64,000 nucleotides of DNA. It comes from Stercorarius parasiticus. Taxonomy: Eukaryota > Chordata > Aves > Charadriiformes > Stercorariidae. Positions 36,416 through 49,330 of the stretch are shown here, in pieces (within the stretch, counting starts at the first letter, position 1; the number at the start of each line of letters is the position of its first letter). The notes beneath the pieces are model-generated. The model was given only the letters and a program-made list of their open reading frames with translations, had not been told where the DNA came from and made no database searches. The translations under genes and the position numbers were made by a program. The stretch lies in NCBI GenBank assembly GCA_013396915.1, contig VWZL01005015.1:27971-91970 (forward strand). Direction: 5' to 3'.

Positions 36416-37977
36416 TATATCTAAGTTGTATTCATCGGGCAACTGCAAATAGCAGATGCAACAAGAAAGCAGTCTTAAGATCCTTTATATGGCAAAGGCA
36501 AGACTCCTACTGAGGCAAAGTCTATTAAGACCACCGGCATGGAATTGGTATCCTATTTTTCCATGTGATGGATTTTCATATTAATGATAATACTACATTT
36601 TCTTCACATGCCCCACATCTGAGAATTTCACCTGCTAAAACTCACTCACGCTCATGAGCATTTCACAGACCAGACAGATCTATCTTTTGGTGTTATTACC
36701 AAGCATAATTTCTAGGAATTATATGTTCATAGTTCACAAGGCTCAGCAATCAAGAACATGGCCTTTACTATGCTGTCTGTATGAACCTCTTTACTCCTTT
36801 GACAGTCCTGTTGATCTGAACTTACTTTTCAAGATTTCAGTCTTCTCAGTCATTGTGATGAACGCAATGGGAGTTACATGCTGCTTTATTTAGATTTTTC
36901 TTTCACCCTAAGTATCGTAGCATCTGAGGATTTTTTTAATATAGTACCTACAAAAGATGAATCGTTACATGTAGAATATATAATATTAAGTGGAGTCTTA
37001 AAATAGTGACACACTAAATGGATGTGAATTATTGCAAAATTTTATGGAGTGATTCCTAATTTGACACAATTTTTGCTCAAATTCTTCAGGATACAAGCAT
37101 TTGCCTTAGTAGCAGCTTCTCAAGGTCAGTTTTGATATGGAATTAAATTCACTAGTATACGCTCTGATATGAAATCAATTTTATTTCACTGAATTAATAC
37201 ATTTTTGCCAATCAGTGAATTAAATACCTATGTAATCAATCCATTCTAGACACTAAAAAAGATAGGAAATACTTTGCGCTTTTGGTACCATGACAGGGCA
37301 AATACTCTAGATGATGTGGTAAATGTGTCCCTTAGATAGGTAAACAATCAGCGGGAAGGACTGCTAGCACCAGTAATATCATTATCTTTAAAAAACACTG
37401 TGTAAGTACAGGGGGAAACTGTTAAAATCAGAGGCATTTCTGCGGGCTGTCTGCAAGTGAAATTGGTAGGAATCTCCATTGGTTCAAAGGCTTTAAAACT
37501 AGTCTCTCAGTTTAGAGACTTGCTGCTCCAAGTCTTATCCAAATCTGTGGATAGGAGGTGGAAAAAAAATTTCAAAGGCAGAGAATCATGGAGGGCACCA
37601 AGCCTTCCAGGCATCATCCAAGAGGTGGGGAAGACAGAAGTGAGCATCAAAAAGCAGGTGTACGTTCTGTTGACGAAGAGGGAGAATTAGAACTCAGCTC
37701 CAGAGTTCTGCTCCCATCCCTGCCAATAGCTTAGTCTCTGACATCTAGGACATCTCTTGCCCACCTGCAAAATGGGCAGACACCAAATCTCACTAAGATG
37801 TGTATCTTTTTAACTACACTTATAATTTCCATGTTGATTGAAATTAATGTTTCCAAGATACTTTGAGGACTTTAGATTGAAGGGATTATTCATGATCAGA
37901 ATTATTTCTAGTAGGGATTTCGTTGTAAATTATTTTAAAAAATATCCAAGTGGCAGGAATTTTAGTAAACATTTCAA
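36416..37977. other. Non-coding stretch between CR1 copies
   Basis: No recognisable feature. Confidence 0.55.
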
Positions 37978-38483
37978 AGAATCACAGAATAGATGAGGTT
38001 GGAGAACCTTCAGAGATTTTTCTAGTTCCACCCCAATGCTCAAAGCAGGGACAACTAAAGCAGGCTGCCCAGGGTCATGTCCAGATGGGTTTTGAATATC
38101 TCCAAGGATAGCAATTCCACAGCCTTTCTGGGCAACCCTTTCCACTGCTTGTCTGCCCTCACAGTAAAAAAATATTTTCTTATGTTTAAGGGAATTTTCC
38201 TAATAATTCAGATTGTGCTTATTGCTTCTTGTCCTTTTCCCGAATGCTACGGAGCAAAGCCTGGCTCCATCTTCTTTACTTCCCCTATCATGTATTTACA
38301 CCCATTGACAAGGTTCCTCTGACCCTTCTCTTCTCCTGGCTGAACGGTCCCAGGTCTCAGCCTCTCATGGGAGAGATGGTCCAGTCCCTTAATTATCATA
38401 GCAGTCCTTTGCTAGACTCACTCCAGTATACCCATGTCTTTTTTCTACTAGGTATCCCTGAACTGAACACAGCACTCCAGGTG
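37978..38483 (-). mobile_element. CR1 LINE 3' fragment, inverted
   Basis: On the plus strand it reads aatcacagaatagatgaggt, then ttctagttccaccccaatgc, ccagatgggttttgaatatc, tgggcaacccttt and cactccaggtgc. This is the reverse complement of a CR1 3' end, more diverged than the copy at 35891. Confidence 0.85.
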
Positions 38484-41400
38484 CCTTAAACTTAAGACTA
38501 TCCAACCTTTCAGGACAACACTCAAAAAACAAAGCTAAAATATATAACTAATAATTCCATTCATTGAGAAAGGGAGAGAATCTGAGGCCAGCTCCGAGAA
38601 GAACTTTGCGTTAGAGCTCCACTATGCTCATTTTCCACTGGTGAATATGTATAAGAGCTGGCACTGAGGTTCACGAAATTCTGGTTCTAATCCTGAATCT
38701 CTTTTTATTTTCTTTTATATGATATTTTTCCATTAGTCAAAATCTGATTCCTTTTTTAGAGGTGCTGTGTTCATAACAAAAGCAGCAGCCAATGACCTAA
38801 TTCCTTTACAAATTACTTTATTTTTGACTTACAGCTAATCCATTGAGTAAGTCACAAATTCTCAACCTGGGAACAAACTGTCATTCTTCAGAAAGTTCAT
38901 CTGTGTGTGTTTGGCTAACTGCATGGAAAATAAGAGCTTTGTCATTTCTTGATATTTTTTTCTCTCCCTCCATTAGCATGCAGATCGGTAACCCCTAACA
39001 AGAACGATATGCCTGGAATTTCTATTGGAGTAACATTTTCAGTGCTTGCACTGAAATTATATCCCAGAACATTTTAATGATTATCACTTTTCAAAAAGCT
39101 CAGAATGACAGAACGCTTCTCAACTGAGGAACATGAGTCTTTGCTCTTTTCAGCACTACAATATGTAGGTCTGTGTTTTTCCTGCAGCTTTACTTATACG
39201 ACTATGTCTGACATTAAAATCCAGCAAAGCCTCCTGCTTATGTGATGAAAGCAGTACTAGGTTATGAAGTCTGTGTGCAGAACCTGACTAAGGACATTGC
39301 GAATTGAGGAGATGGGCTCTGTGCCAGCTACGACTATGGCAGCACAGAAGAGAATACTCATCCCGGTTTTTGTAATGATTTATGTACCATCCTTCTTCTC
39401 AAGCCAGGAGATGAGGTTTGAATCACAGACAGCTGGTATGAAAGAAAATTATTTTCGAATAGTTCTATTCTACACAGTGGTATTGACCTGTGTTGGTGGT
39501 GCCAGGCTGTGATGAGTGGCTTAGAGACATTGCATATCCCATATACCCTCAGTTGCATCAAACATTTTTTGGCCACTGCTAACACTTTGTGCCCTGGAAT
39601 AGAGTAAGTCTGTAATTTTGTGAGAACAAAAGCTCTTTCAGGAACAGTTTTGCAATACTGAGTCAATAGGAATTAAGTTCTAAAACGTGGCAAGAACACA
39701 TGATTAAGCTGAGACCAGACTGGAAAAAACCCATGTTTTTCCATGAGCAGTGGAACTAATAAAGCCTGATTTTCTAAGAATTTGTTTCACCTTGACACTG
39801 TAATACCAGCTTCCTCCTTCCCGACATCCTCTATGATACTGCACTGGCCAAGAGACACGCTATGGCTGGGCTGGAGACAAACTTATGCCAATGGAGTGGC
39901 TTCTTCATGAGTTGGCTTGAATGCCCATCATGCATATGCTGATGGTCTAACGGGCTTTTGCCAAATGAAGTGTAATGTTAACTAAATACTGCACAATTTT
40001 CCTTCCACATGAGGAGGAGCACATGAGGGCCCCTCTTTTCCATTCATTTAACAATTTTCAGAAAAATTGTATGTTTCTGTTATCTTCAGGAATTCTACCC
40101 TCTTTTAAATATGATTTATACTGGGCAACAGGATAATACAATGTTGGCAGGAACAGGGCCTATAGATTGTGAGATCAGTTAGCCTCAATTCCTTAGTAAA
40201 CCAAGAGCAGTTTCACATATCAAAATCTCCAATGATTACTTTGTAATTTTAGAGCAATTTTTATTTTATTTTTCTGGTAAGCCTGTAACAGTGTTCCTGT
40301 TCACTCTGAGAGTGCAGTTCTATTTTATGGGTTGCCACCTGAGCAAACAGGGCATAGGCTTTTAAAAAACATTTGGACTACAAATTATTGCCTCACTTAG
40401 ATAGAAATAGACCTGTTTGGTCATTTGCCTAGAAACTACGAGGCACAAGTTAAATTATCCTATGGATAATTCCTAGGGATATCCTTGGGAAATTCAACCC
40501 CAAATCTCTTATTTCTTACGGCATAGAGTAATCTGGGCTAGAATTGCTCTCTACCCCTCTTGTTTCCATTCTGGCTATGAATGCAAGTTACAGGGACAGA
40601 AAAAAGTTAGCCAGGACAGAATGTGACTCTTGGTTAGTGTTTAGAGTACTTGGTTGGGAAGGAATGAGTTTTGCTTGTTCCTTGCCCAAATTGTCTGTTT
40701 ATCATATAGTAGCTCCTTAATGTAAAATACATGAAGAGATCTGGTGGGCAGGAAACACAACATTTTAAAATAACAATGCAGAGGAATGTGCAACACAGCC
40801 TGGAACTGAATTCAAACATGAAAAGTGTTTTGCTGGCTTAACTGGCAGGGTGGTTCAGTCTTCTACAGTAGTTAAGGAATAATGTGAGAAACGAAGGGTT
40901 TGGCTGACTGATCAGGAGCTGTCCTCCAGCCCTGTCTGGCTTGCTCTGTTGGTGTTACAAATTCACAAAGAAAAGTCAGAGACAGGCCAATATTTTTGTT
41001 TGGACGAAAGGCAAAAGGAAAGGTTTGGATATACAGCTTCATGGGTAATCACCACAAAGAAGATAGACGCAGTTGTTGATTCAGATGAGATGCAGAGTAA
41101 GACGTGGAGGGATAATGAAAGAGGATCCAGAGTAGACCCCTGCAGAGAAAGAAGGGAGAAGACATGCTGCAGTAGTCAGAAGAACTATGGAAGACAGATA
41201 AAAGGAAAACTTCTGCCTCCTGTCACGTGTGTGTCTGTACATGCACGCATGCAGAAGGGAGGGGAGACTAGGGAAGAAGAGAAGATAGTTCTCTGTATCT
41301 TCCCTGCAGGTACTGGAAGACTGCCATGAGGAACATGCAGGCCCATATTTTCTTTTTTGTTTACAGGTCTGATGTCCTATTGTCACTCTCTGGTTGTAAT

Positions 41401-42969
41401 CCAAAACTTTTACCCTCTTGGAGCACTTATCTGAATTTTAGGCTGACCTTCTGATACAGTAAATGCATATTCATTCTATCATGTCTGTGTCCCCTTCTCC
41501 CTCTTCCAAGCAAATGACAACTGCAAAACAAAAACTGGAGTTCATTCGCTAAATGTGACGAAAACCCCACCAAAATACTAAAAGTAGATATACGTGAGAT
41601 AATTACCAAGTTGTATTTTAACACTTAACAATTAGCCTTATTATATTGTGCAATCTGATCATTGCTCTGTTCATATCTTGTGTGTATGGATGCAGTTAGA
41701 AACGTACTTTGCTGCAAATAAACTAGGTGATCTAAGTAGGGAGGTAGGGTAAACAGTACCAGGAGTTCAACAAAGAATGTGAACCAGCCTGCGGGCTCTC
41801 ATACTCTCAGGAGAAATAGCTGATAATGAAGCAGTCTTGAAATTCGAGATTTCACTATAGGCTCAGAAAAGGACTTTACGTTTTGACTGGTATCATATTG
41901 TCAGCCTTCCCTAGCCACAGTTTGGGATGAACATTCCAAAAATAACACAAGAATAAGCATGCACAAAAAAATGCCAACTCACTGATAAAACAAAACCTAT
42001 TCAAGCCTTGTGTGCACAAGAAAAGGTTCAAGAACATTTCATACTTACAGAAAAAGTACTTCTTGAAATTGGCAAGATTAGAAAGAGATTAGTTTGATGC
42101 AACTGCCTATTGTTTCAGATGGAAAAGATTAGAATAGGTGGGAATTCATTTTTCATTGTCATTTTCATAAGAGCTGCATGTTCCCAGGTCTAGTCTGTTC
42201 CTTTTAACGCCACTGCCTCCTTCCCCACAGATAGAGATATTCTGCAGATGCTCATTTAAACTTACAGCTGCAGAATAGGAGACAATTTACTGGGTAGCAT
42301 TAGCATTTCACTAAACTGACCTGCATGGGAAGAATGGAGCCTGTTAGAGAAAGATTGCTTGCTTGTTAAGTAAGATCATTAGACAACAGATGTTTAGGTT
42401 TAAAAGTGCTGAAGTGAATGCAGTTATATCAATAACTAATTATCAGTTCATTGTTCTTAGTCCCTAAAATCCTCAGGCTCAAGATACCTACTCATGACCC
42501 TGGGTGCACATACAGTATTCTCTTTACTATGGCAAGAGACTGAAGGTCCTTCCTCAAGGAGGGATACAATAATGTTTTATATGTAGAGAAAAGGCAGTGT
42601 CTTGCCTTTACTCAGCAACAGAAAATACAATAAGGTTTTGAGATTCCCATATGCTTTCCCACTTTTTTTTTTTTTTTTTTGTCTTGTGCTTATGTGGTAT
42701 AAGCCTTGCAAGTTTTGCTGATGTTGATGGATTCTTTTACTCGTAAGGGGAGTGCCATGCCCTTTTTCGCACGCAATGTGTATAGAACATAAGGAGCTTG
42801 TGAATACAAGAGAAAAACTGAAAAAGTTTCACTCTGACTTAGAACATATCCTAGATCGCAGGAAATACAACATCTTTATTTTAATTAAACCCATGCTGTT
42901 TATGTGGAAACAGTCTGGCAATGGGCTCAGAAAGATCCTAATATGATAATGCAGCGGGCATCCAGTAGT
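38484..42969. other. Non-coding stretch, no gene seen
   Basis: AT-rich DNA with an 18-T run at 42663-42680. Frames such as 40949-41329 (plus) and 41081-41404 (minus) overlap each other on opposite strands and show no family match. Confidence 0.55.
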
Positions 42970-43022
42970 AGCATCATAGAGTCATAGAATGGTTAGAGTT
43001 GGAAAGGACCTTAAAGATCATA
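42970..43022 (-). mobile_element. Short CR1 LINE 3' tail
   Basis: tcatagagtcatagaatggt followed by gttggaaaggaccttaaaga is the reverse complement of the extreme CR1 3' end. Only about 50 bases are kept. Confidence 0.8.
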
Positions 43023-46000
43023 AAACATAAAAACATAACCTTTCCTTTAAAAAAAAAATTTGCTTTATTGCCTTTTTTCCAGTCTTTTTTTAAGATTATG
43101 TATAGTTAGATGATTTTTAAGGATCAATGAACTAATGCAAACTATTTTTGCACTACATAATATTCTTAAACAAGCTACTGATAAAAATAATTTGTGTAAT
43201 ACTGCATTTTTACATGCTATTTTTCAAATTTCGGATTAAGATGCATTCCTATGGCTAATGACTTACAAACTAAGAAGGATCATGCAGAAAATCAGAAAAT
43301 AGGAAGGGGTCTGGAAGAACTTCTTGAAGAAATAAGTGGCAATAAAAGTGGTCTTGGAAGCCAAGAATGGGGAGACTGATTCTTCCATAAAAACCTCTGT
43401 GAAAGAAGTAAACCTGAATATCACAAAACTCAGATTACAAATTTAAGCCTTCACTGCCTGTCCCAGCCAGATCAAGTATTAACTTGTCCCTCAAATGTTT
43501 TTTATACTGAGGAAGGAAAGAAGAAAAACAAAGTTTACATTGACCTAAAAGCATTTGATAGGAATAGGCACAGAACAATAACCTTGACACATGATAGCAC
43601 AAAAGAGGAGGGGAGGGGAGCCACAGGTTAGGGAGGGGTTGTATGAGTAACTGCAGTGAGACTGTGTAGTCTTCAAGGGTGAGGACAAGCCGCTTAAATT
43701 CTCTTTATGTAAATACAGGACATGAGTGGACTGACTCCAGGAGACGAGGGTAGAAGCAGGAAAAGATTAGTTAAAGCAGATTCTGTGCATGAGCTGCTTT
43801 TCAGTAGCTGGATTTGTCTATAAGGAAAAGGAGTATTTATATTTTGAACAATTTCTGTACGTATGCAATATAAAATTCCAGATATCATTTTTGCACGTAG
43901 GCATGCGGTATCGCTGAATTTGAACCTTCACCAGTTTTATGCTTTGCTGTAACCACATGCCCTAGGTAAAAGTAAGCACTGCTTAATAAACAACGTAAGC
44001 TGACTACTGACCACACATACTCTTCTGTTAATGATTTACATACCGAGGAAAAGAAGCCCTCAGTTTTATGTGCACCACCACTGTAAAGGACATTTATAAT
44101 AAATTCTGCAGCCACGAGGTAACAAAAGTATTTTCTTTTACTGCTGTGACTCTACAAAAGTGCGGAAACCCTGCTTGGGCACAAAATGTTCTGCCGTCTG
44201 CTCTCACTAATCCGAGCTCCTTTAGAGTAAAGCAACCACCTCTGCTCCACCACGGGACAATGCAAACCAACGAGGTAAGAAGGAGGAGAAACTACCAGGT
44301 TGTACGGGTTATTCCAAGGCCCTATTGGCTAAGAAACACCATGCAGACAAACACAAAGCTGAAAGCAAAATGGCAGATCGAACTAAGGAAGCCGTGAGGA
44401 AAACTAGCAAGAAAACAAGTTAGGAAGGACTTCTACAAAGTAGCTGTAGATCAAAGCATACATGAAACTCGGACCTGAGGCTGATCACAGCATAAAAATG
44501 CCATGAAAAAATGAATCTCAGCAGCAGAGAATTCCGTGTTCTAAGGGCCGTCAGCCCCTCCCACTACCGAAAAGACAACCGCTGCCTAAAGCACAGGAAT
44601 GAAAAATGTTCTGTCAAAAAAGTGGAATGTTTTATTATAATTGCTTCTTCTAATTTACGGAAGACTTCTTGTAAGTTTTGTGCTACAACCTGTAACTCAG
44701 TCACAAACACATTGATCCATTCAGCTGAAACCATTTTTTCTCCCAAAATTCCTGAAGACTATTTTAATGCAGAGGAATGCTGTTTTAAATGCAGGAACTC
44801 TTTCGGCTCGGAATCTAGACATTTGCCAAACAGGTGAACACAATGCCACATAATGTATGAATGAATGACCTTGCCATAATCTATTTCAGCTTTATTATCA
44901 CGACACACCAACTTTCAACCATTTTTGTTTTCTATACGGACAGCTGGCATACAGAAAATATAAGCAAAAAACATGGGCAAGCTGCTAAGAGAAAAAAGGT
45001 TACTTAAAAATAAAGGAAGTAGTATTAGAAACAAAATATTCCAGTCACTGTATGCCTTATCTTCCCAAAATCCTTGGAAAATTTCTATCAGTATCCTGTT
45101 AACCTTGGCTTTATTTAAGCAAGATTATAAATATGAGATGAACTAGGACCTACCGACATAGATTGTTTAATTGAGCTTCAATTAAAATAACAACCACTTC
45201 TTAAATATCCAGGGAACAAAGAGCTTTTGTTGGTCGACAAAGCAAATCTCATGCACTCTTGAAGAGGAAGAGTTATTAATTATGTTTGGGCCTGGATAAC
45301 AAATTTCAGTTTTCACTTGCCCACAAGTTTTGAGGACTTTATACTCCACGTGCTGATTTTGTTCCACCATATTACAGGTTGTGCATGGTGGAGGAAGAGC
45401 TGCGGCAAAGGCAGGGCTACGGAGCTTCAGCAGACAGATACAGATACGGATCCAGCTCCTCCTGCAGCTCTTGCTGTGAATGCTGCCCAGAAAGAAGAGA
45501 TCTCCAGCGACAGGCTAGTGAGGCAGCTGAGGCCACCACTGGAAGAGCCCAAGGCATCTGGTACATGAGGGAGAGCTGTGCTCTATTATTGGTACACTTT
45601 TGCATACAGGACCTAAGGTTCGATCTGCAAATTTTATGGATGTGATAAGAAATTACTTTGGGTCAGGCGCACTCCTAAATAAAGAGTATATTTTATACTT
45701 GGGAAAAGAGGAGCTATACTGTTGGTATGAATTAGGCATGTTTTCAGCATGCTGAATAGAGCCAGTCTCTCTTGCTACACCAATGGCACATATACCTAAG
45801 CTTAAACACCTAGGGAACTTTCAAAATCAAAATACAAGCACCTGATAGATCTTGCAAATGATGGATTTACATGCTTTGATTTTGCACAAGTGCCACACTA
45901 GGCACCTACAGCCACCTGGAAATCTCACAGGAGATAGTTCAGAAGATTATTCCTATCTGAAGGTAACATACCCTACTAGACACATACAGCACTTTGCACG

Positions 46001-48464
46001 GTAACTTCTATCTGGTTGTCCCTGGTACCCTCTACAAGCTTGCAGTCATCTCTGACTTGCTCGAACTCATTTTTAATTTCAGTAGCATATTAATTATGAA
46101 ATTTAGTGAAAATTCTCTATTATCTTGCCTAAAGCAAATTAATTGGTCCTTGGCAACTCTCCGACATGCTGAATCATAATTTAAATAGTTGTCCTCTTCT
46201 ACTCTGCTTGATTATACTGGTAACCTAATAATGAGATAACCAGGAAAAATATGGATCCTATCTAAAATACTTATAACTAAGATTGGTGTGGCACAAGATC
46301 AGGATATCCGATCTTAGATGAAGATGAAGATTTGAAGGAGGAGAAGCTTAATTATGGTATTGCTTCGCTGAAATGCACACATCTTTAAAATGTCTTAGAG
46401 TTTGTCTAACATACTTTTTTCCAAGAAAACAACCGTTATTAATAGTATACAATTAAACAGTGAATTATATTTATTTCCTAGTTCTGTATTAAGAATACAG
46501 ATTCTCCTTCTTGCCCACTGTCTTCCCAATTAAGCTAAATATTACAACTGCTTCTGACAAAAGAAGCACTGAAGTACTCTTACACCAGAATAGTGGCTGC
46601 ATCAAGTGGAGCTCTGACATACTCTTAAGAGTGACACCACAAGAAGCCTGAGTGGCCTGTAAGATGACTTACATAACGTGCAGAACTGTCCACAGTAACT
46701 ACTGCTGTCAAAATCAGTGTTACTGAGAATAAAAAATGGAAACTCAAGATGAAATAGGAAAAAAAATGTACTAGGATATATACTGTGAACATGTATATTC
46801 AATTTCTTCAGACCCAACATGAAACCCTGTATCAATTATAGAGTTATTCCTTCCATGACATTTAATGCCAAACAACAAATTCAGTAAACAACAAATTCAG
46901 TAAAATATTCCATGAATTCTGAAAAAGATCTCCAGCTTGATTCAGAAAATAAAGCAAATCCCAAAACAAAAGACTTTGGTGTCTTCATTTTTCCCTTTTA
47001 CAGTGAAAAGCATTTATTTGTTTTATTTATCATTTTTAGTTCAATATTTTCAGTGTTTGTGAATGCTAGCTCATGATTTTTTTCCACTAGGAGAAGTAGG
47101 ATACAGAAATGACACCAGCAGTTGGTAAGCAAAGGCAATTAAGTCAACTAAACTTTGTAATTAACATGTAAAGAATCTGCAATACTGAACTTATTTTGGT
47201 TTTAGTCAGTCCCTGAAGAATACTATGTGGGGGGAAAAAAAAAAATCACATACAGTTTTCGTTTGTAAATCACTGCACTTTCTCTAACTGGTTAGCCAAA
47301 AGCTCATCTGAGCCATTATCTTATCTCTAACAATGACCAGTAATAAAAGTATGGCAAGCAGTCCTCTAAGTTGAATACTGACTCATTTTACCTGCTATAC
47401 CAACCACATGTATGCTTTAATCTCAGCTTTTGCTCTGCAATGTTCACATTCAGACCCGTACATACAGAGAAGTCTCACTGAATTTAGTGTTAGCTGAAGA
47501 AACACATAGTAAACATCTGACTTATAGCCAGTAGCTTTCTGCTTCATTGGTAAAAATATAAAAACCCCACAAAACTCAAATCAACAAGTTTGCTTGAAAT
47601 GGAATGCCTGGAAAACTGGCATGATTAAAGAAAAATAAAATCTCAGTGTTTGCTAGAAGACCAAGGATATTCCCCTGATCTCACTGCCACTTGTGCCAAC
47701 TTTAAATTGAATAATTCTAGCATAGTAAGTAGGGATACATCTTCAAACAAGAGGAAAAATGTGATGCAAGAAAAGAGAACAATTACTCAGGAATTAGTAA
47801 TAATTCCTGAGTAATAATAAAAAGAAACCATGTGAAGGCTCCACCCATATCAACACATTCAGGGTAATCCTTGAAAGTAAAACTGTAAATATTTGCTAAT
47901 TAGAGTGGAATTTCAAGCAACTTTTTATGCTAACCAAGTTTTTTCTTCTATTTTATGATCAAATCATCAACCTCTTTCTCATTCTGATGAACTGTAATTC
48001 ACAAAAGTTAACTATGGAGGGATTATTTATGTAAAGGTTTACTGAGTGAACAATAGCTTCAATTCTTTTCCTTCAAGAATGGCAACACTTTGAATATTTG
48101 CCATAGCTATCTTGCATTTACTCAACAAGCAAACTGAAAAATTCATGTCAGTTCAAGTAATCAGTATTTGGTTTTCCAGATATTGATTTAATGTGAGACT
48201 TTCCATTTCTTTTATTGTGTTTACAGGTACTTTAAATCACAGCACCTTGATGCTCATCATACTGTGGTCTAGGATCAAGTTGTATCTAAAATTCAGTTCT
48301 GTTTTTCTCTAAAGGTAAAGCTGTCCTCTCCTGTAGCCCCATGTCCCTGGAAACACACTATTGCCATTGCTAGCAATGGGCTGCAGACTGTACTGGCTTT
48401 GCAAGTCCACAGGCCTGAGGCTTGCCAGGCTTACTTAGACATTTTCTTGGCGTGCCTGCATCTT
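43023..48464. other. Non-coding stretch with one coding-like segment
   Basis: Mostly AT-rich DNA without recognised features. The segment 45379-45645 stands out as GC-richer and coding-like; it is listed separately. Confidence 0.5.
45379..45645 (+). other. Coding-like segment of unknown identity
   Basis: GC-richer than its surroundings and preceded by ccatattacag, a possible acceptor, at 45368-45378. One frame gives an 88-codon open reading frame rich in Arg, Ser and Cys (SSSSCSSCCECCPERRDLQR); another frame is open from 45317 to 45568 and ends at a possible donor (tctg before gtacatgag). I do not recognise either product. It could be an exon of an unknown transcript, a pseudogene fragment or chance. 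Confidence 0.25.
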
Positions 48465-48495
48465 NNNNNNNNNNNNNNNNNNNNNNNNNNNNNNN
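48465..48495. other. Assembly gap (31 N)
   Basis: A run of N followed directly by ggggg. Sequence is missing or unresolved here, probably a GC-rich or repeat edge. Confidence 0.99.
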
Positions 48496-48529
48496 GGGGG
48501 CTTGTTGAGGCATAATAATAATTTTTCTA

Positions 48530-49330
48530 ATTTATTTTACTTTTGCTTCTCTTTTTTGTATGGTATAACCATATTTTTTTACATATGGTAGCAGTAACAC
48601 ATAGTTATTCTGATATGATGAAATATTTAATAATGGCATAATGATACAGTGTAGAGGAATACAAGCCTGGTCTGATAGCAGAAGCCTTGAAAATGAGGAC
48701 ACAGGATGCAGTGCAGAGGAGTTCAGGCATGGGTTGATAAGAAAAGGGGGACAAGCTGACACTAGAAATCCAAGGGCTATAAACAACTCACCAATGGCCA
48801 GTTAAAGAATGCCTACACTGAGCTGAGCAAAATGAGGGTAATGAAGATCAATATCCAAAAGACATAAAACCCACCAAGTAGATTAAACTTGGATGTAATG
48901 TAAACTGGCAGGCCAGCGGATAAACAGCAAGGTGCAGAACATTAGTAAACATATAAAAAGGGCTCAAAGTGTATCCTAAAGAAAGGGACAAAGAAACCGT
49001 GAACACCAATATCATATTCCTCCTAGCAAAGAAGAGCAAGTAACCGTAGCATCAACATTTCACTCCTCTCAGTGAAAGACCTGGAGCACTGATGGTTGGC
49101 TGCAATGCTCCTCCTTCCTTTCTGCTCGAGGCAGACACACATTGGTGGCTTTAGGAGACAGAGGCAGCAAAAGGATGAGCAGGGAAAAAGCGGTAAATAC
49201 TAGGAATCGTATGCACAACAATTTTCACTGTACTATTATATTTGAGACTTTTCCTGAAGTCGTATTCTTTATTTTCTTTTCTGTAACAATTAGATCTGGA
49301 CTAGTAAGGATTCTTTGATTAGACTCTTCT
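48530..49330 (+). mobile_element. Probable ERV LTR-like repeat
   Basis: The succession gcataatgatacagtgtaga, ttgataagaaaagggggac, the TATA-like acatataaaaagggctc (48948-48964) and cctcctctcagtgaaagacc follows an avian ERV LTR layout that I recognise only approximately. The left edge may lie in the N gap. No paired LTR was found. Confidence 0.4.

Noticed and set aside
40949..41404. Overlapping frames of 126 and 107 codons on opposite strands
   Set aside because: No recognisable family, no splice signals, and mutual overlap argues for chance.
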